NCBI GenBank assembly: GCA_028554755.1
Contig: JAPTOF010000016.1
Coordinates: forward strand, 9,399,001-9,463,000
Source of the DNA: Cordia subcordata
Taxonomy: Eukaryota > Streptophyta > Magnoliopsida > Boraginales > Cordiaceae
Reading direction: 5' to 3'
DNA length: 64,000 nucleotides
Shown: positions 23,940-36,553 of the stretch, one piece after another
Layout of the letters: the number at the start of each line of letters is the position of its first letter
Position numbering within the stretch: position 1 is the first letter of the stretch
Notes under the pieces: model-generated
Seen by the model: the letters and a program-made list of their open reading frames with translations, nothing else
Database searches by the model: none
Told to the model about the DNA's origin: nothing
Position numbers and translations under genes: made by a program

Positions 23940-25775
23940 AACTGGAGAAATATGGATCAGGGCAGAGCTACCCATATTAGAACCGAATTGGGGTGCAATT
24001 TCGCATACCACTGAAAAACTAACCAAATCCAGGAGCTGCAAAATAACCGCAACTTTAGATAATCACTATCTGCTACTTCTTCACACTGGGCTGTAAATCT
24101 TGCGATATGCTCCAAAGTGAATTGGTTATCTTCTCTAGATAACAGCGTAAATTTAAGGGCTTGAACTCTCTTGGAAACTCCATTATGTAGTTGAGCCATT
24201 CTTGATACAACCAACTGAATGTTAGGTGTTGATTAGCTTGCGCTTGAAGCCCAAGATGTTCCTGCAGCATTTCAGCCACCATGTTGTGCATCATGGTGTA
24301 ATCTATGTAAGGGCCTACCTACAGTTATTGTAGCCCTCCGTTTAGGTTCTAGGGTTCTAGTTGAGGCATCAGTTGCCCTCCAAGCATCCAAGCTGTTAGT
24401 TCTCGGTGTAGCAGCTGCACAGCCGTAGGATTGTACCCAGGTTGCCCAAGTTGATGGATTTTGTGTTGCAGTAGACCATACACGTCTTGTTCTCAAGGTG
24501 GCCTCCATCATAGTTGTAGGCTAACACCTATTGTACTTGTGGATTCAAGGGGATACAGAGCGTATGACGACATAACTGAAACTTTAGGCCTCATTGAAGG
24601 TTTGTCAAAACTTACCGGTGGACAACCAGTCGGCTGCCCTAATAGTTCTTTGGTTCTAGCTCGGCGTCTAGTGCGACTGGCTGCTGAAGAATGTATATCT
24701 AGCCAAACTCCACTACATTGCCCTGCATGTTGTGGATTCTCTTGCCCCCTTGTTTGTACTCTTGAGGCTAGGCTACAACCTGAGAATCAAAATTCACCTG
24801 TAGAGAAACACCCATACATACAATAACGTGTACTACTAAACATCCTTTGCTCAAGATCTTACCTTAGTTGATTCAATAACGACTTCATTACATCAGCGAC
24901 CTAATGGCCTATAGTATGGCAATCTCATGGAAACGAGCCTTATTGTTGAGTTGAGTGGCTCGGGTAAGATTCTTCATCTAGATAGCAATACTTTTGGCCT
25001 GTTCAACAACTTTATATATCTTGTCATTCTATCGTTGAGCACGACGGTTGTTTAATGTTAGTTGTTCCAACAACGCAACTTGATTAGCCAGCATGTTCCT
25101 TGTTGCTTTGATTGCATCTCTTGTGGCATCAATGAGAGGAGCTAAGGCCTCCATAAGCCTTTCATTTATAGGGGTGTACATCGTTTGGTTTAATTTTGAC
25201 CATATTTCAAAACAAACCAAAACCAGTTGGTGTACATTTAAAACAAACCAATTGGTTTTTTGTTTTATCTTGTATATAATCAAAATAAACAAACATAAAA
25301 TTCAAAAGAATCCAATTCAATTTACTATCCATACTAGATATTTAATGTCATAGGATTTTGCCATTAAAACAAAGTAAAAGTATAGCTATAGCTTTGTAAT
25401 TAAAGTTTAGAAATATAGTCTTGAGGTTAAGGGTTTAGTTGCAAAATACATAAAATTAGGGATAAATATATACCTAAAGTGAAGGTTAAAAATAGTTCAG
25501 TTTGGTTTAGTTTGGTTTGTGAAACTATTTCAAACCAAACAAATCAATTGGTTTTCATTTGACACTTTCCAGTTGGTTTTTAACCATTTAAAATAACCAA
25601 ACTGACCTTAACTTTTCAGTTGGTTTGAGTCGGTTTGGTCGGTTTAAGCAACTCATATTCACCCTTACTCATTTGACTCAACAGCCATCCTGACTGAAAT
25701 TTTGACTCTAATTTCAACCATAGCCTAAGCAATGATGTCTTGCATATGGAAAATGAAACCATCTTACGTTTAGCC
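23940..25775 (-). pseudogene. Ty3/gypsy retrotransposon gag remnant, split by a hAT-like MITE
   Basis: Reading the minus strand across frames gives RLMEALAPLIDATRDAI near 25160, then a gag core at about 24180-23960: HIARFTAQCEEVADSDYLKL, FCSSWIWLVFQWYAKL and PNSVLIW. This matches the plant retrotransposon gag domain (HVxxFxxxCGE, LKxRLFPxSL, AxxWF, LPPNSIxTW). Stops and frameshifts are many. No protease or polymerase was recognised beside it. The reading frame upstream of the MITE (MAVESNER at about 25700) joins the frame downstream. Confidence 0.7.
25169..25667. mobile_element. hAT-like non-autonomous element (MITE), 499 bp
   Basis: The left end TAGGGGTGTACAT and the reverse complement of the right end, TAAGGGTGAATAT, form imperfect terminal inverted repeats of the hAT type. 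The 8-bp flanks TTCATTTA (25161-25168) and CTCATTTG (25668-25675) match at six positions, consistent with an aged 8-bp target duplication. The interior is rich in GGTTTGGTTTG-like words in both orientations and has no coding capacity. Confidence 0.72.
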
Positions 25776-27748
25776 CATCACTCGCTCGACTATGTTAGGC
25801 CTTGGAGATTTGTCACCAAATAGCTAGGCTAGTCATTTTCGACCAAGCATACCAAGAATGGACCCCACCTAGCAAGCGGCTACCTCTATAAGTTGCAACA
25901 TTAATGCATCCTAGTTTGAGGTTGACATTTGAGATACCAAGTCCTTATCTCAATTTGCATATGTTATTGGACCTTTGCTGTGGGTATTTCATGTCATATC
26001 CGTAGTGTGTCCTATCAAGCATGCTAAAAAATTGTTTGCTTGGAAAATCTCCCTTTTGGTTGCACACCCTTGGCCATAGTTTTGGCTAAACCATGACTTT
26101 GCGACAAGGAGAGCTAATCTCCTTTGTAACGCCAACGCAACCTCCTGGTTCCTTTATACAAACTCATAATGAAGGGTTCTTTTTTTGCCCTGAGTTCAAT
26201 CCAAGGACTTATACTGCTATAGGTCACGAGCTTTCCAATTGTAAATAGTCAATTTGCATGATTAATCAAGCACCAATTAAATTATAACAACTGTAAAGAA
26301 AATCTAAAGCATATAAATTTAAGGCTAGTGTTAAACTTGATCAGTGATTTTATTATTGTACAATCAAAGTTACAAATAGCCCATGGTAATAATTCTCTTT
26401 GAATATAGAACTAATTCAGGAAATCAATATTACAGTGATGTTATAGAGTCTAGCTAACTAGAACTAACTCTATTCCAAGCTAAATTATGTTATAACTAAG
26501 CTGAGCTAAGAAGAGCTAAATAAAATAATAAAGATTGATGGTTCTAGAACCCCTGGCTTTTGAGTGTCGTGCCACTTTTATTCCTTGCACTCTCGGAAAA
26601 TCTCAATGGATCAGCTTGCCTAGGATTCACAATGGCTAAGTAGGATTGTGCTTGATTTGGGGCTGATTTCTTCCCTAAATTACAGAAGTTAGCAAATCTT
26701 CCACACATGCATTGTTTTTATTTGACTTGGTCATGTTCTTCTTGTACCGCATGCATCACACCTACCTTTTATTATCTTGGTTATAAGTCGGCCTCATAGC
26801 TTTCTTGGCAGCGTTGTCGGCCTTGTTCCATTTACTTTTTGTCCGTAATCGGCTTTCTCCTCTTCGGCCATCCCAGGCTGCTAAGTGCAATTTTTTGTGT
26901 AAACATAATTAGGAAAATATCATATTAATTTGATTGTAGTATAAAGCTTCTTATTCCATAACTTCATTTAATTTCTTGGTTGTCGAAGTCCAGTTGAAAA
27001 ATTATATGTTGAGCCTTAAAACCACTTTTCCAGCATTGATGTTATGAAGATTGCTAAATCAAAGTGGCAGATAGTAGGGAACTATAGGAAGAGATGGCGA
27101 GTGACTAGTGTGAAAAAGGAGGAATGAGTATAATGTGTTAATTAAGGATCACTTCAATAATCATCAAAAGTTGTGATACCAAAATTAGATAAGAACGGTA
27201 CTCTACTATTATGCCACTCCTTAGGAGTAACACAAGGGTTAGGGTGTGGTTTTAGCAAAAAACCCCTATTAGGGGTAGGCGGAGTCTTTCACCCCTCCTC
27301 TAATACAACAATGAGTAAGGGTAGGGATTTATTGGCCCTGCCCTACCTTACCCTACCTTAGTATAATTTTTATATTAACGCAAATTTTTCTAATTTAATA
27401 GTGAAAATTTCTTACCGCAACTTTGAAGACCAAAGTTTAGATCTTCTTAGCAATCCTTGTTAGAATTTATTTATGTTTATCATTTTAACAAGTAAGGATC
27501 TTATCCAGTTTTAACCCATTGTCGTGACATGTTGACCTTATTTTCTTGTGCTTTATAAGGGTAGAGTGGGTTTTGTTTTATCTAATAAGGGCAACGATGG
27601 TGTTAGGGATTTACCCTGGTACTAAGTGAACAATAGGAGTAAAGATAAAAAAAATTTTCTAACAAATACAGAGTAGGAGTTTGTATAACAAGTTCCTATC
27701 CTACTCCATTGGAAACACTGCATGTATGAAGAAGGGTGATTTTGGCAA
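25676..27748. other. repeat-derived intergenic DNA
   Basis: Probably flanking parts of the gypsy remnant plus other decayed repeats. About 27200-27360 is rich in GGGTAGGG and CCCTACC words, reminiscent of GC-rich hAT MITEs. No terminal repeats or target duplications could be fixed, and no gene was seen. Confidence 0.4.
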
Positions 27749-27915
27749 CATGTTGTTAGAGATATGCCCTAATGCTAGAATTAGAGGACTTCTTTTAAAG
27801 GTATTTTGATCTAAAATTGTATTTATTTAAATGGCTTTTTATCATTCATAGTCTCTTTTTATATGAATGAGTCCCTAGATTTCTCTATAAAAGAAACATA
27901 TTTTTAAGTTGTTAA

Positions 27916-28737
27916 TGTTGGAATAGGATTTTAAACCCATGCATTTTTTTTCCCACATGTTGAAAAATAGTAAAAAGTAATGAATGGGAAATTTGATGAA
28001 TGGAGAATTATCAGTTACAATTGATTTTCTATAATCATCATCATGTTATCGGAACATTTTTTTCTAAATGTTAACCTTGAAAAGACATTCATGAGCTTTA
28101 CGGTACAAAATGTTTGTGGGCATTAAATGTAATCATGGCAATGTAGACTTGGCCATTATAATGGGTACAACCTGATGAGGTTTGAATTTGCATGCAATGA
28201 GTGGTTGGCTTAACAACATTATTGCATGATATTGTTCAACATTTCATGGGTTGACAGTTTTATGCATAAATGTTAAATGTTTCCAATGTTTCCTATGGAG
28301 CATTATGATGGAAATTAATTAGATTAGCTTTGGGTTTTCCTATATATACCTAGTGCGATTTCTTTGTTAGGCACAAAATTTCCTAGAAGCAATCTAGCTT
28401 AGCATATTACTCATTTTAGCATTCTAGTAATTTCATAGTGCATCAAAAAAGACAGAGTTCTTCATTCACCAGTTTACAAGCTCTTAAGGAGGAGTGCTAC
28501 CATTTACAAGAGGTAAATCGTTGTATCCTGTGAGGGATACACCACAACCCTTAGGAATATAAATCCCTTAAGGAGATCGTGTTTCATGAGCGTCAGTTTT
28601 ATTTTATTTTATTTTATGTTGTTGCTTATTATCATTGTACTACTGCTGAATTTCATTTTATAGAAATAAAAAATTATTCTATCTATTTTTTTTTCCTGAA
28701 ATTCAAGGCTTTTGTTTAATTAAATTTTAAACAAACA
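27916..28737 (+). repeat. 5' LTR of copia element 1
   Basis: TGTTGGAATAGGATTTTAAACCC opens a block of about 820 bp that recurs at 33775. The homology stops near 28732-28737 (AAACAAACA). A methionine-tRNA-like primer site is not adjacent. TGGTATC followed by TATTGCTT occurs about 50 bp further on (28787) and may be its relic. Confidence 0.8.
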
Positions 28738-28935
28738 ATCTTAAGGGATTTATTTTATTTTAAAGTCTTACGAGTTTGGAAAACTATGGTATCTATTGCT
28801 TACAGTTTTCAAATCCGTTTTAAACAAAAACTAGAATTTTCTTTTCCTGTCGGCTACAGTTTATATTATTTTCTCTAGTTTACTAATCTTTTGGTTGGTT
28901 AAGTGTAGAAAATCTTATAGCCTTAGCTTTTGATC

Positions 28936-31900
28936 ATGTCTGGAAATAACGAAAATCAACCTCAAATTCAAAATAATGACCAAGCCCAATTTGTGGACAA
29001 CACCTAAACGTGGGATGCTGGGATTACTGTGACCAGGGTTTTGATTGCTACCCCAAATGTTACTGTGACTGGGAAAGTTGGAACTACTCCAACAATTAAC
29101 ATGACGTGCAGGTTCCTAGAACTGTGCAGGGGTTCAGTAGTTTTGGGCTGAACTGGGACTAGCTCCAAATCATTTAATCAAGCCAATAAAGCTGCTGGTC
29201 CAAGCAATGCATTTGAAGGCGCTCGTGTTTGGGACAACCAGCTATGCACTTCCATTAACACATGTGGAGGAGCCAGAAAAAGTTTTCTAGAAAAGACTTT
29301 AAGATGTGACAACTCCAAATGGAGTTTTATCTCACGACTTTGGGGCTATTCATGTATGTGCAGCAAGATCCTTTGTCATTAAGGGACAACCCATATGTGA
29401 AAACAGTGGCAGCTGTGGATGCTTGGAAGCACAGCGATTTTCTTTACCGAAATTACATTTTGAATTGCTTAGAAAGTTCTTTGTCTAAAGTACATGCTAA
29501 ATGTAAACAGCTAAGGAAGTGTGGATGTCATTAGAGGATAAAAATGAGCTAGAAAGTGCAAGCACGAAGAAATTTGTGGTAGCTAGATTTCTAGAATTCT
29601 AGAATTCTCTATGATAGATTCTAAACTAGTGATGTCGCAAATGCAAGAATACTGGTTAATCATCCAAGAGCTATATGCTGAAAGGATGCCTCAAGTTGAA
29701 CAATTCTAGATGGCTGCCTTTATAGATAAATTGTCCCCTGGATGAAGTGAGTTCAAAAATCACCTCAAGCACAAGTAATAGGAGATGACAATAAAGAACT
29801 TAACCTTGTAGCTTAGGATTGAGAAAGACAATCATTCAAGTGGCAAATGGGGCATGCATGGTGGAATGAACTCCAAGGTCCACATGGTGGAACATGGTCC
29901 TAATCCCCCCCAAAAAAAAAGGAAGTTCACCAATCAAGCTAATCGTAGGCAGAAGGGGAAGGCTGTTGCTGGGAAACCCAAGGCAAACATGAAGCAGTTC
30001 AATGGGACGTGTTATATCTGTGACAAAACTAGTCACAAGGCAAAATACTACAGGTTGTGCAAAAAGAAGGCCTTAGCAAATGTCATGAAGGATCTAGGGG
30101 ACAATGTGTCTAATCTAAACATTTTAGCAATGGTGTTAGAAATGAACATGGTAGGTAATCCTAAACAATGGTTCATTGACATAGAGGCAACTAGTCATGT
30201 CTATTATGAGAGAAGGCTATTCTTTTCCTATATAGCTAACTCTGGGGGAGAAGTCTTATACATGGGAAATGCTGCAACTTCTCAAGTGGTAGATACATGA
30301 AATCTGGTTTTAGAGATGAGCTCTAGTGTTAAGCTGACACTTAAGAATGTTCTGCATGTTGTTAAGATTAGAAAGAATTTAGTGTCTGGTTCTTTGGTAG
30401 GCAAAGCCGAACTTTCTATGATGTTTAATGTTGGTAATGTTGTAATCAAGAAGGGATATGACTTTGTGGCTAAGGACTATCTCCATGAAGGGATGTATAA
30501 GTTGAGTGTTAGAGCCCAAGTCCTAAAAGAAAATGTAACTACTGGGCCTTCTAGCTAGAATGAGATAAATAAAAGTGTTCTTTCTACTTATTTCTTTGAG
30601 TCTCCTACTTTATGGCATGAAAGATTGGGACATGTAAATTTTGATTCTCTAAACAGACTTGTAAAAATGAGACTAATCCATAGAGTAGATTTTTCTAATC
30701 ACTCAAAATGTGAAGTCTATGTGGAATCAAAATTAATTAGAACTTCTTTCAAATCTGTAGATAAGACCACATAACCTCTTTAGTTGATTCATAGTGATAT
30801 TTGTGATCTAAAATTTGTGCAAACAAGATGTGGTAAAAAAATATTTTATAACTTTTATCGATGACTGCACAAGGTATAGATTGTTATATATACTTGCTTA
30901 GATCAAAAGATGAGGCTTTGGAAGCTTTTAAACAATACCAAGCTGAGGTAAAAAATCAACTTGGTAAGAAGATCAAGACTTTGAGAAGTGATAGGGGTGG
31001 AGAATATAGATATCCTTTTGAAGCTATTGTGCTGAATAAGGAATAGTACACCTAATGATAGCTCCTTATTCTCCACAACAAAATGGGGTTGCTGAACACA
31101 AAAATAGAACTCTGAAAGAAATGATGAATGCCTTGCTGATGAACTTTGGACTACCTAAGAACTTGTGGGGGGAAGCGGTTTTGACAAATCATGTCTTGAA
31201 AAAGGTACTTCACAAGAAATTGGAAAAGACACCATATGAATTATGAAAAGGCCAACCGCCTTCTTACAAATATTTGAGGTATAGGGGTGTTTGGCTAAGG
31301 TAGGAGTTCTAGCTCTGAAACAGGTAAGAATTGGGCCTAAGACGATAAATTGTATTTTCATTAGATATGTGCAGCATCGTGCTGCATATAGATTTCTCAT
31401 AAACAAGTCAAAAATTTCTAACATTCATGAGAATACAGTAATTAAATCTCAAAATGCTAAGTTTTTTGAGACAACATTTCTATATAAAGGGTCAAAAGCA
31501 CCAAATTCTTCTAAACTTGGTTCGTATAAAAGGTTTATTGACCATTTAGATGTAGATAAAGAGGTTACAGCTGACGAACCTAGGTGTAGTAAAAAGGTAG
31601 GGATGTCTACGTCTTTTGGGCCTGACTTTAAAATGTTTATGTTAGAAAGTGAGCCCATAACCTTCAAGGAAGTTATGTCTATCCCTAAGGCACCTCTTTG
31701 GTAAGAGGCGGTGAATAATGAGATTGAGTCCATCATGCACAACCATACATGGGAATTTGTGGATCTACCTCTTGGAAATAAACCTTTAGGGTGCAAATGG
31801 ATTTTTAAGAGGAAGATGAAGGTGGATGGGTCAATTGATAAATATAAAGCCCAGTTGGTTATAAAAGGCTATTGTCAAAAGGATGGTCTAGATTACTTTA

Positions 31901-33190
31901 ACACTTATTCACTGGTAATAAGAATTACATCTATACAAATGTTGATAGCTATTACAGCTATATATAATTTGGAGATACATCAAATGGATGTAAAAATGGT
32001 TTTCTTGAATGGAGATCTAAAAAAGGAGATCGATATTCAATAGCCCGAAGGGTTTGTAGTTCCAAGTCAAGAAGAAAAAGTTTGTAAGCTTGTGAAATTC
32101 TTTATGGATTAAAACAAGCACCTAAGCAATGTCATGAGAAATTTGATCAAGTCATGCTCGCAAATAGGTTCAAAATTAACGAGTGTGATAAATTTGTTTA
32201 TTGGAAAAGAACATATAAGAATTTTGTCATTGTTTGCCTTTATGTAGACGACATGCTTATTATGGGAAAGAACAATGAAGTGATTGTGTCAACCAAAAAG
32301 ATACTCTCTCAAAATTTTGAAACGAAAGACATGGATGTCACAGATGTAATCCTAGGCATAAAAATCATTAAGACACCTGAAGGTCTAGCCTTGTCTCAAT
32401 CTCTTTACATTGAGAAAATATAGAACAAGCATAATGATAGTGACACCGGGATTGTAAAGAGTCCTTTAGATGTAAGTGTATATCTAAGGAAAAATATCGG
32501 TGAAGGGGTATCTCAATTGGAGTATTCCCGAATCATAGGGAGTCTAATGTACATAATGAATAGTACAAGACTTGACATAGCCTGTATTATGAATAGGCTA
32601 AGTAGATACAACAGTAATCCAAGTCAAGAATATTGGGTTACACTAGTTAGGGTCTTAAGATACTTGAGATATACCATGGAGTAGGTGTTTCACTATACTA
32701 GGTTTCTAGTAATGTTAGAAGGGTATAGTGATGCAAATTGGATATCTGACATGAAAGACTCAAGATCCACAAGTGGATATGTCTTTACCTTAGCAGGAGT
32801 AGCTGTGTCATGGAAATCCACTAAGCAAACATGTATAGCCAGATCTACTATTGAGTCTGAATTTATAGCTATAGATAAAACTGGGGAAGAAGTAGAAGGG
32901 CTTCGACAATTCTTCGAGGATGTTTTATGCTGGCCAAAGCCTGTAGCTGCTATCAGTATTCACTGTGATAGTCAATCACGATTACCAGCGCATAAAGTGT
33001 CATGTATAACGGCAAGTCTAGCCATATATGCCATAGACATCACACCTTTAAGCAGTTGCTCTCTAATGGGGTTATCACTTTAGACTATGTAAAGTCTAAG
33101 GATAACATTGCAGATCCCTTCACCAAAGGTGTAAATAGAGAACAAGTTCTTAAGTTTACGAGTGGGATGGGTCTTAAGCCTATAAAGTAA
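28936..33190 (+). pseudogene. copia element 1 gag-pol, multiply broken
   Basis: Order of domains is gag, protease, integrase, reverse transcriptase, RNase H, which defines Ty1/copia. The first ATG is at 28936 (MSGNNENQPQ). The zinc knuckle at about 30010-30060 reads CYICDKTSHKAKYYRLC, lacking the last ligand in the usual position. The protease motif is DIEATSHV in place of D(S/T)GAT. Integrase has FIDDCTRY and YSPQQNGVAEHKNRTL. Reverse transcriptase has GCKWIFKRKMKVDG, QMDVK and YVDDML (about 32240). RNase H has YSDANW and TIESEFIA (about 32720-32870). More than ten stops or frameshifts are spread over the coding region, so it is not functional. Confidence 0.9.
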
Positions 33191-33774
33191 ATAAAGGTTC
33201 ACCATAATTGTCAACTCTACCTTGCTAACAGGAGATCCCTGAATCTTGGTTCAAAGGGGAAACTGGATTATGTGTGACTCTAGTGAAGCATTGTGGGGGC
33301 ATAAACCTCATTTACCCATTCCTCTGTCAAGTAGACAGTGCAACCTACATAGTTTAGGATAAGCTTAGCTTTTAATGATTCTTCAACTTGGGAAAACTGA
33401 GTGGGGTATAGTAGGGTACTCTTCATGAAGAATCACCTATATGAGTGAGAAGGGGCCGCTCCTAAAAGAATTGATGGCTGAATTCTCTGGGTACTTCTGA
33501 ATATTGAGAGTTGTTCAGGGCTAAAATGAACACAACCATGAGAATTGAAAGTGTACTGAGAGATGTTGTGTATGTGTTGTTGTCTTGGTTTACACTAAAG
33601 TTGAACAGTTCAAGACATCCAGTCAACTGGTCAGTGAGTAAACCTGATGGGATTCACTAAGAAAGGTTCAAAGCCAAAAGCTGCCTATCCTAAGGCAATT
33701 TCTCACTTTGAACTCTCTCTTGCATTTGCATTTTCTTGCTTTGTAGTCGGAAAATTTCCATTCTTGTAGGGGAA

Positions 33775-34804
33775 TCTTGGAATAGGATTTTAAACCCATG
33801 TGTTTTTCCCCACATGTTGAAAAATAGTAAAAAATAATGAATGGGAAATTTGATGAATGGAGAATTATCAGTTACAATTGATTTTTCTATAATCATCATC
33901 ATATTATCAGAACATCTTTTCTAAATGTTAACCTTGAAAAGACATTCATGAGCTTTATGATACAGAACATTTGTGGGCGTTAAATGTAATCATGGCAATG
34001 TAGACTTGGCCATTATAATGGGTACAACCTGATGAGGTTCGAATTTTGATGAATGAAGAATTATCAGTTACAATTGATTTTTCTATAATCATCATCATAT
34101 TATTGGAACGTTATTTTCTAAACATTAACCTTGAAGAGACATTCATGAGATTTATGGCACGAAACATTTGTGGGCATTAAATGTAATCATGGCAATGCAG
34201 ACGTGGGCATTATAATGGATACAGCCTGATGACGTTTGAATTTGCATGCAATGAGTTGGCCTAACAACATTATTGCATGATATTGTCCAACGTTTCATGG
34301 GTCGATGGTTTTGTGCATAAATGTTAAATGTTTCCAACATTTCCCATGGAGCATTATGATGGAAATTAATTAGATTAGCTTTCGGTTTTCCTATATATAC
34401 CTAGTACAATTTCTTTGTTAGGCACAAAATTTCCTAGAAGCAATCTAGCTTAGCATATTACTCATTTTAGCATTCTAGTAATTTCATAGTGCATAAAAAA
34501 AAGATAGAATTCTTCATTCACCGGTTTGCAAGCTCTTAAGGTAGAGTGTTAGCATCCTATAAGAGGTAAACCATTGTATCCTGTGAGGGATATGCCACAA
34601 CCCTTAGCACTTTTGGGAGGGCATAAATCTCTTAAGGGGATCATGTTTCACAAGCCTTGGTTTTAATTTAATTTATTTTATTTTATTTTGTTCCTTATTA
34701 TCATTGTACTACTGTCGAATTTCATTTTATAGAAATAAAAATTATTCTATCTATTTTTTTATTTCCTGATATTCAAGGCTACTATTTAATTAAATTTTAA
34801 ACCA
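33775..34804 (+). repeat. 3' LTR of copia element 1, with an internal 196-bp tandem duplication
   Basis: Starts TCTTGGAATAGG after a purine tract (GTAGGGGAA) and matches the 5' LTR up to AAACCA at 34804. It is longer because the segment starting GATGAATG is present twice (33852-34047 and 34048-34243), whereas the 5' LTR has it once. Confidence 0.82.
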
Positions 34805-36177
34805 ATTGTAAAAAATATGGGATGTGTTTCTTTGGTATGAGAATTCTTAAATTGTTCATAGTCTAATGAGTTTTTAATTAGGACTTCAATTAATCTAATA
34901 TAGACTATCACATAAGTTTGCTACCTTTGATTAGTATGAGATATTAATGATAAAAGATGGTAAGTCACATACCATAAAGCATGAGATTCAAATAGCAAGC
35001 ATGCAGGTGATTAATTAGTTGAATTATTACTAATCTTGATATAAATAACAAATCACATGGCTTGGGGTTAATGATTTGTTATTTGTTGCGATATATGCAA
35101 GTGATCCTTTGACTTGTGACAACATAGTTGTCTTATGTGTTGATGTTTGAGATCTTTTGTGAATAAAACTTGTCCATTTCATGGATTAGAGATGTTCATT
35201 GGTGATTTCATTCGGTCAATATAGTGAGAGGCAAGTGATTGTCGAGATAAGATCCATTACCTCTTGTGTGAGGCGAATGCCCTATCTGACTTGGTTGTGG
35301 TGAATGAGGAAATCCTTAGCCATGGTATGAATGATGGAAAATGTATTTTCTATGTGTCATCTCTCAAAATGTATTTTCCATGTGTCATCTCTCATTACAC
35401 TAAATCCAATCTAGGCATAGTATTAAGTTAGTGAACTTAATCCATCCACGATTCTCACTCGATCAGGACATTAATAATATAAGGATTGAATTGCACGGTA
35501 ATCATTAACTAAATAGGTTCACTAATTTGATTGACTTTATTGCCTTATATATTATCTTGATATGTTGCTAGACGTCACTCAAGACCTTTAGGGTGGGTTT
35601 TGATAATTAGGAGACAATTATAGAAGCAAATCAAAGAGTTTGATTTGTATAAAAAATGTATTGCTATTCGGCCGTGGACCTAGAAGGTCACACACTGAAA
35701 AACATAGTGACTAAGTCTTATTTAAGTTTGTATCTTGTTTTGATAAATTGTTAAGAGTTAACAATGATATTGTTATCCTATTAAAAGTTAATGGGAGGTA
35801 ATGTGTCATGGAAATGTTACTTAAGGACTTGTATGCAAAATTGACAAAGTTTTGATATAAATTAATTCTATTAAGTGTTAGTGAAATTAATTAATCAAAG
35901 TCAACTTAGTTATAGTTTAATCTAATGGTTATTAGATTAAATATTATTTGGTTAAGGTTTGTTGACCAATCTATATACATGCATACTGAGATTAAGTATG
36001 TTAGTCTTGAATATAACTATTATAATAAAAGATAGTGGAATTAGGAGATTTTCTACTAACTCTCTTTCGTATGAGTTGGCAAGCATGCATAAGAGAAAAA
36101 TACAAGTGTTGTATTCCATCTAGACACATGGATATTGCATGAAAGTGTTTTATGCATGTAATTTATTTACTTATATA

Positions 36178-36211
<34 letters not shown>

Positions 36212-36553
36212 GAAGAAAAATAAGAGAGTGAAGAATAAACTTTATATTCTTCTGAAGAATTTGCTAGCACTATAATTCAAGAAAGAAGAAGGCTTGGTCC
36301 TAGAGCTTAGTGTGGACTAACTAGGACTTCTACAATTGTGGAAGAGAAAGTCTACAACACTTCATGAAAGCTTGGAAAAGGTATCCGTTTCTTCCTTTGT
36401 TCTTTAGTTCTTATGCTTGTGCAGGTAACATCAAGTATTGTCGGATTTTATTAGCTTAATTTTTTTTTTTCACATTCCACTGCTATTATCTCTGGTTTTT
36501 GCTTAAATCCCACCCAATTTCTCCTTCACATGTTATAGAGGCGTTACATGTAC

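Larger units (their letters stand above)
27754..36528. mobile_element. solo LTR (about 1.9 kb net) with a copia element nested inside
   Basis: Begins TGTTAGAGATATGCCC and ends CAATTTCTCCTTCA. CATGT is present immediately outside both ends (27749-27753 and 36529-36533). The LTR proper is 27754-27915 plus about 34805-36528, interrupted by the copia element. A TA microsatellite (36181-36209) and a 28-bp tandem pair (35338-35365 and 35366-35393) lie in it. Only one such LTR is present, so a solo LTR is the simplest reading. Confidence 0.72.

Noticed and set aside
24272..24826. 121-aa plus-strand and 79-aa minus-strand ORFs
   Set aside because: They overlap the gypsy gag remnant region and match no family.
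26802..26820. TTGGCAGCGTTGTCGG, resembling an Athila-type primer site on the plus strand
   Set aside because: No LTR end was found directly before it and the nearby gag remnant is on the other strand.
27160..27720. GGGTAGGG/CCCTACC-rich stretch as a GC-rich hAT MITE
   Set aside because: Word content is suggestive, but no terminal inverted repeats or 8-bp duplication could be fixed.
27911..34809. Target duplication of copia element 1
   Set aside because: Flanks GTTAA and ATTGT do not match. The surrounding bases are similar, but no clean 5-bp repeat could be placed.
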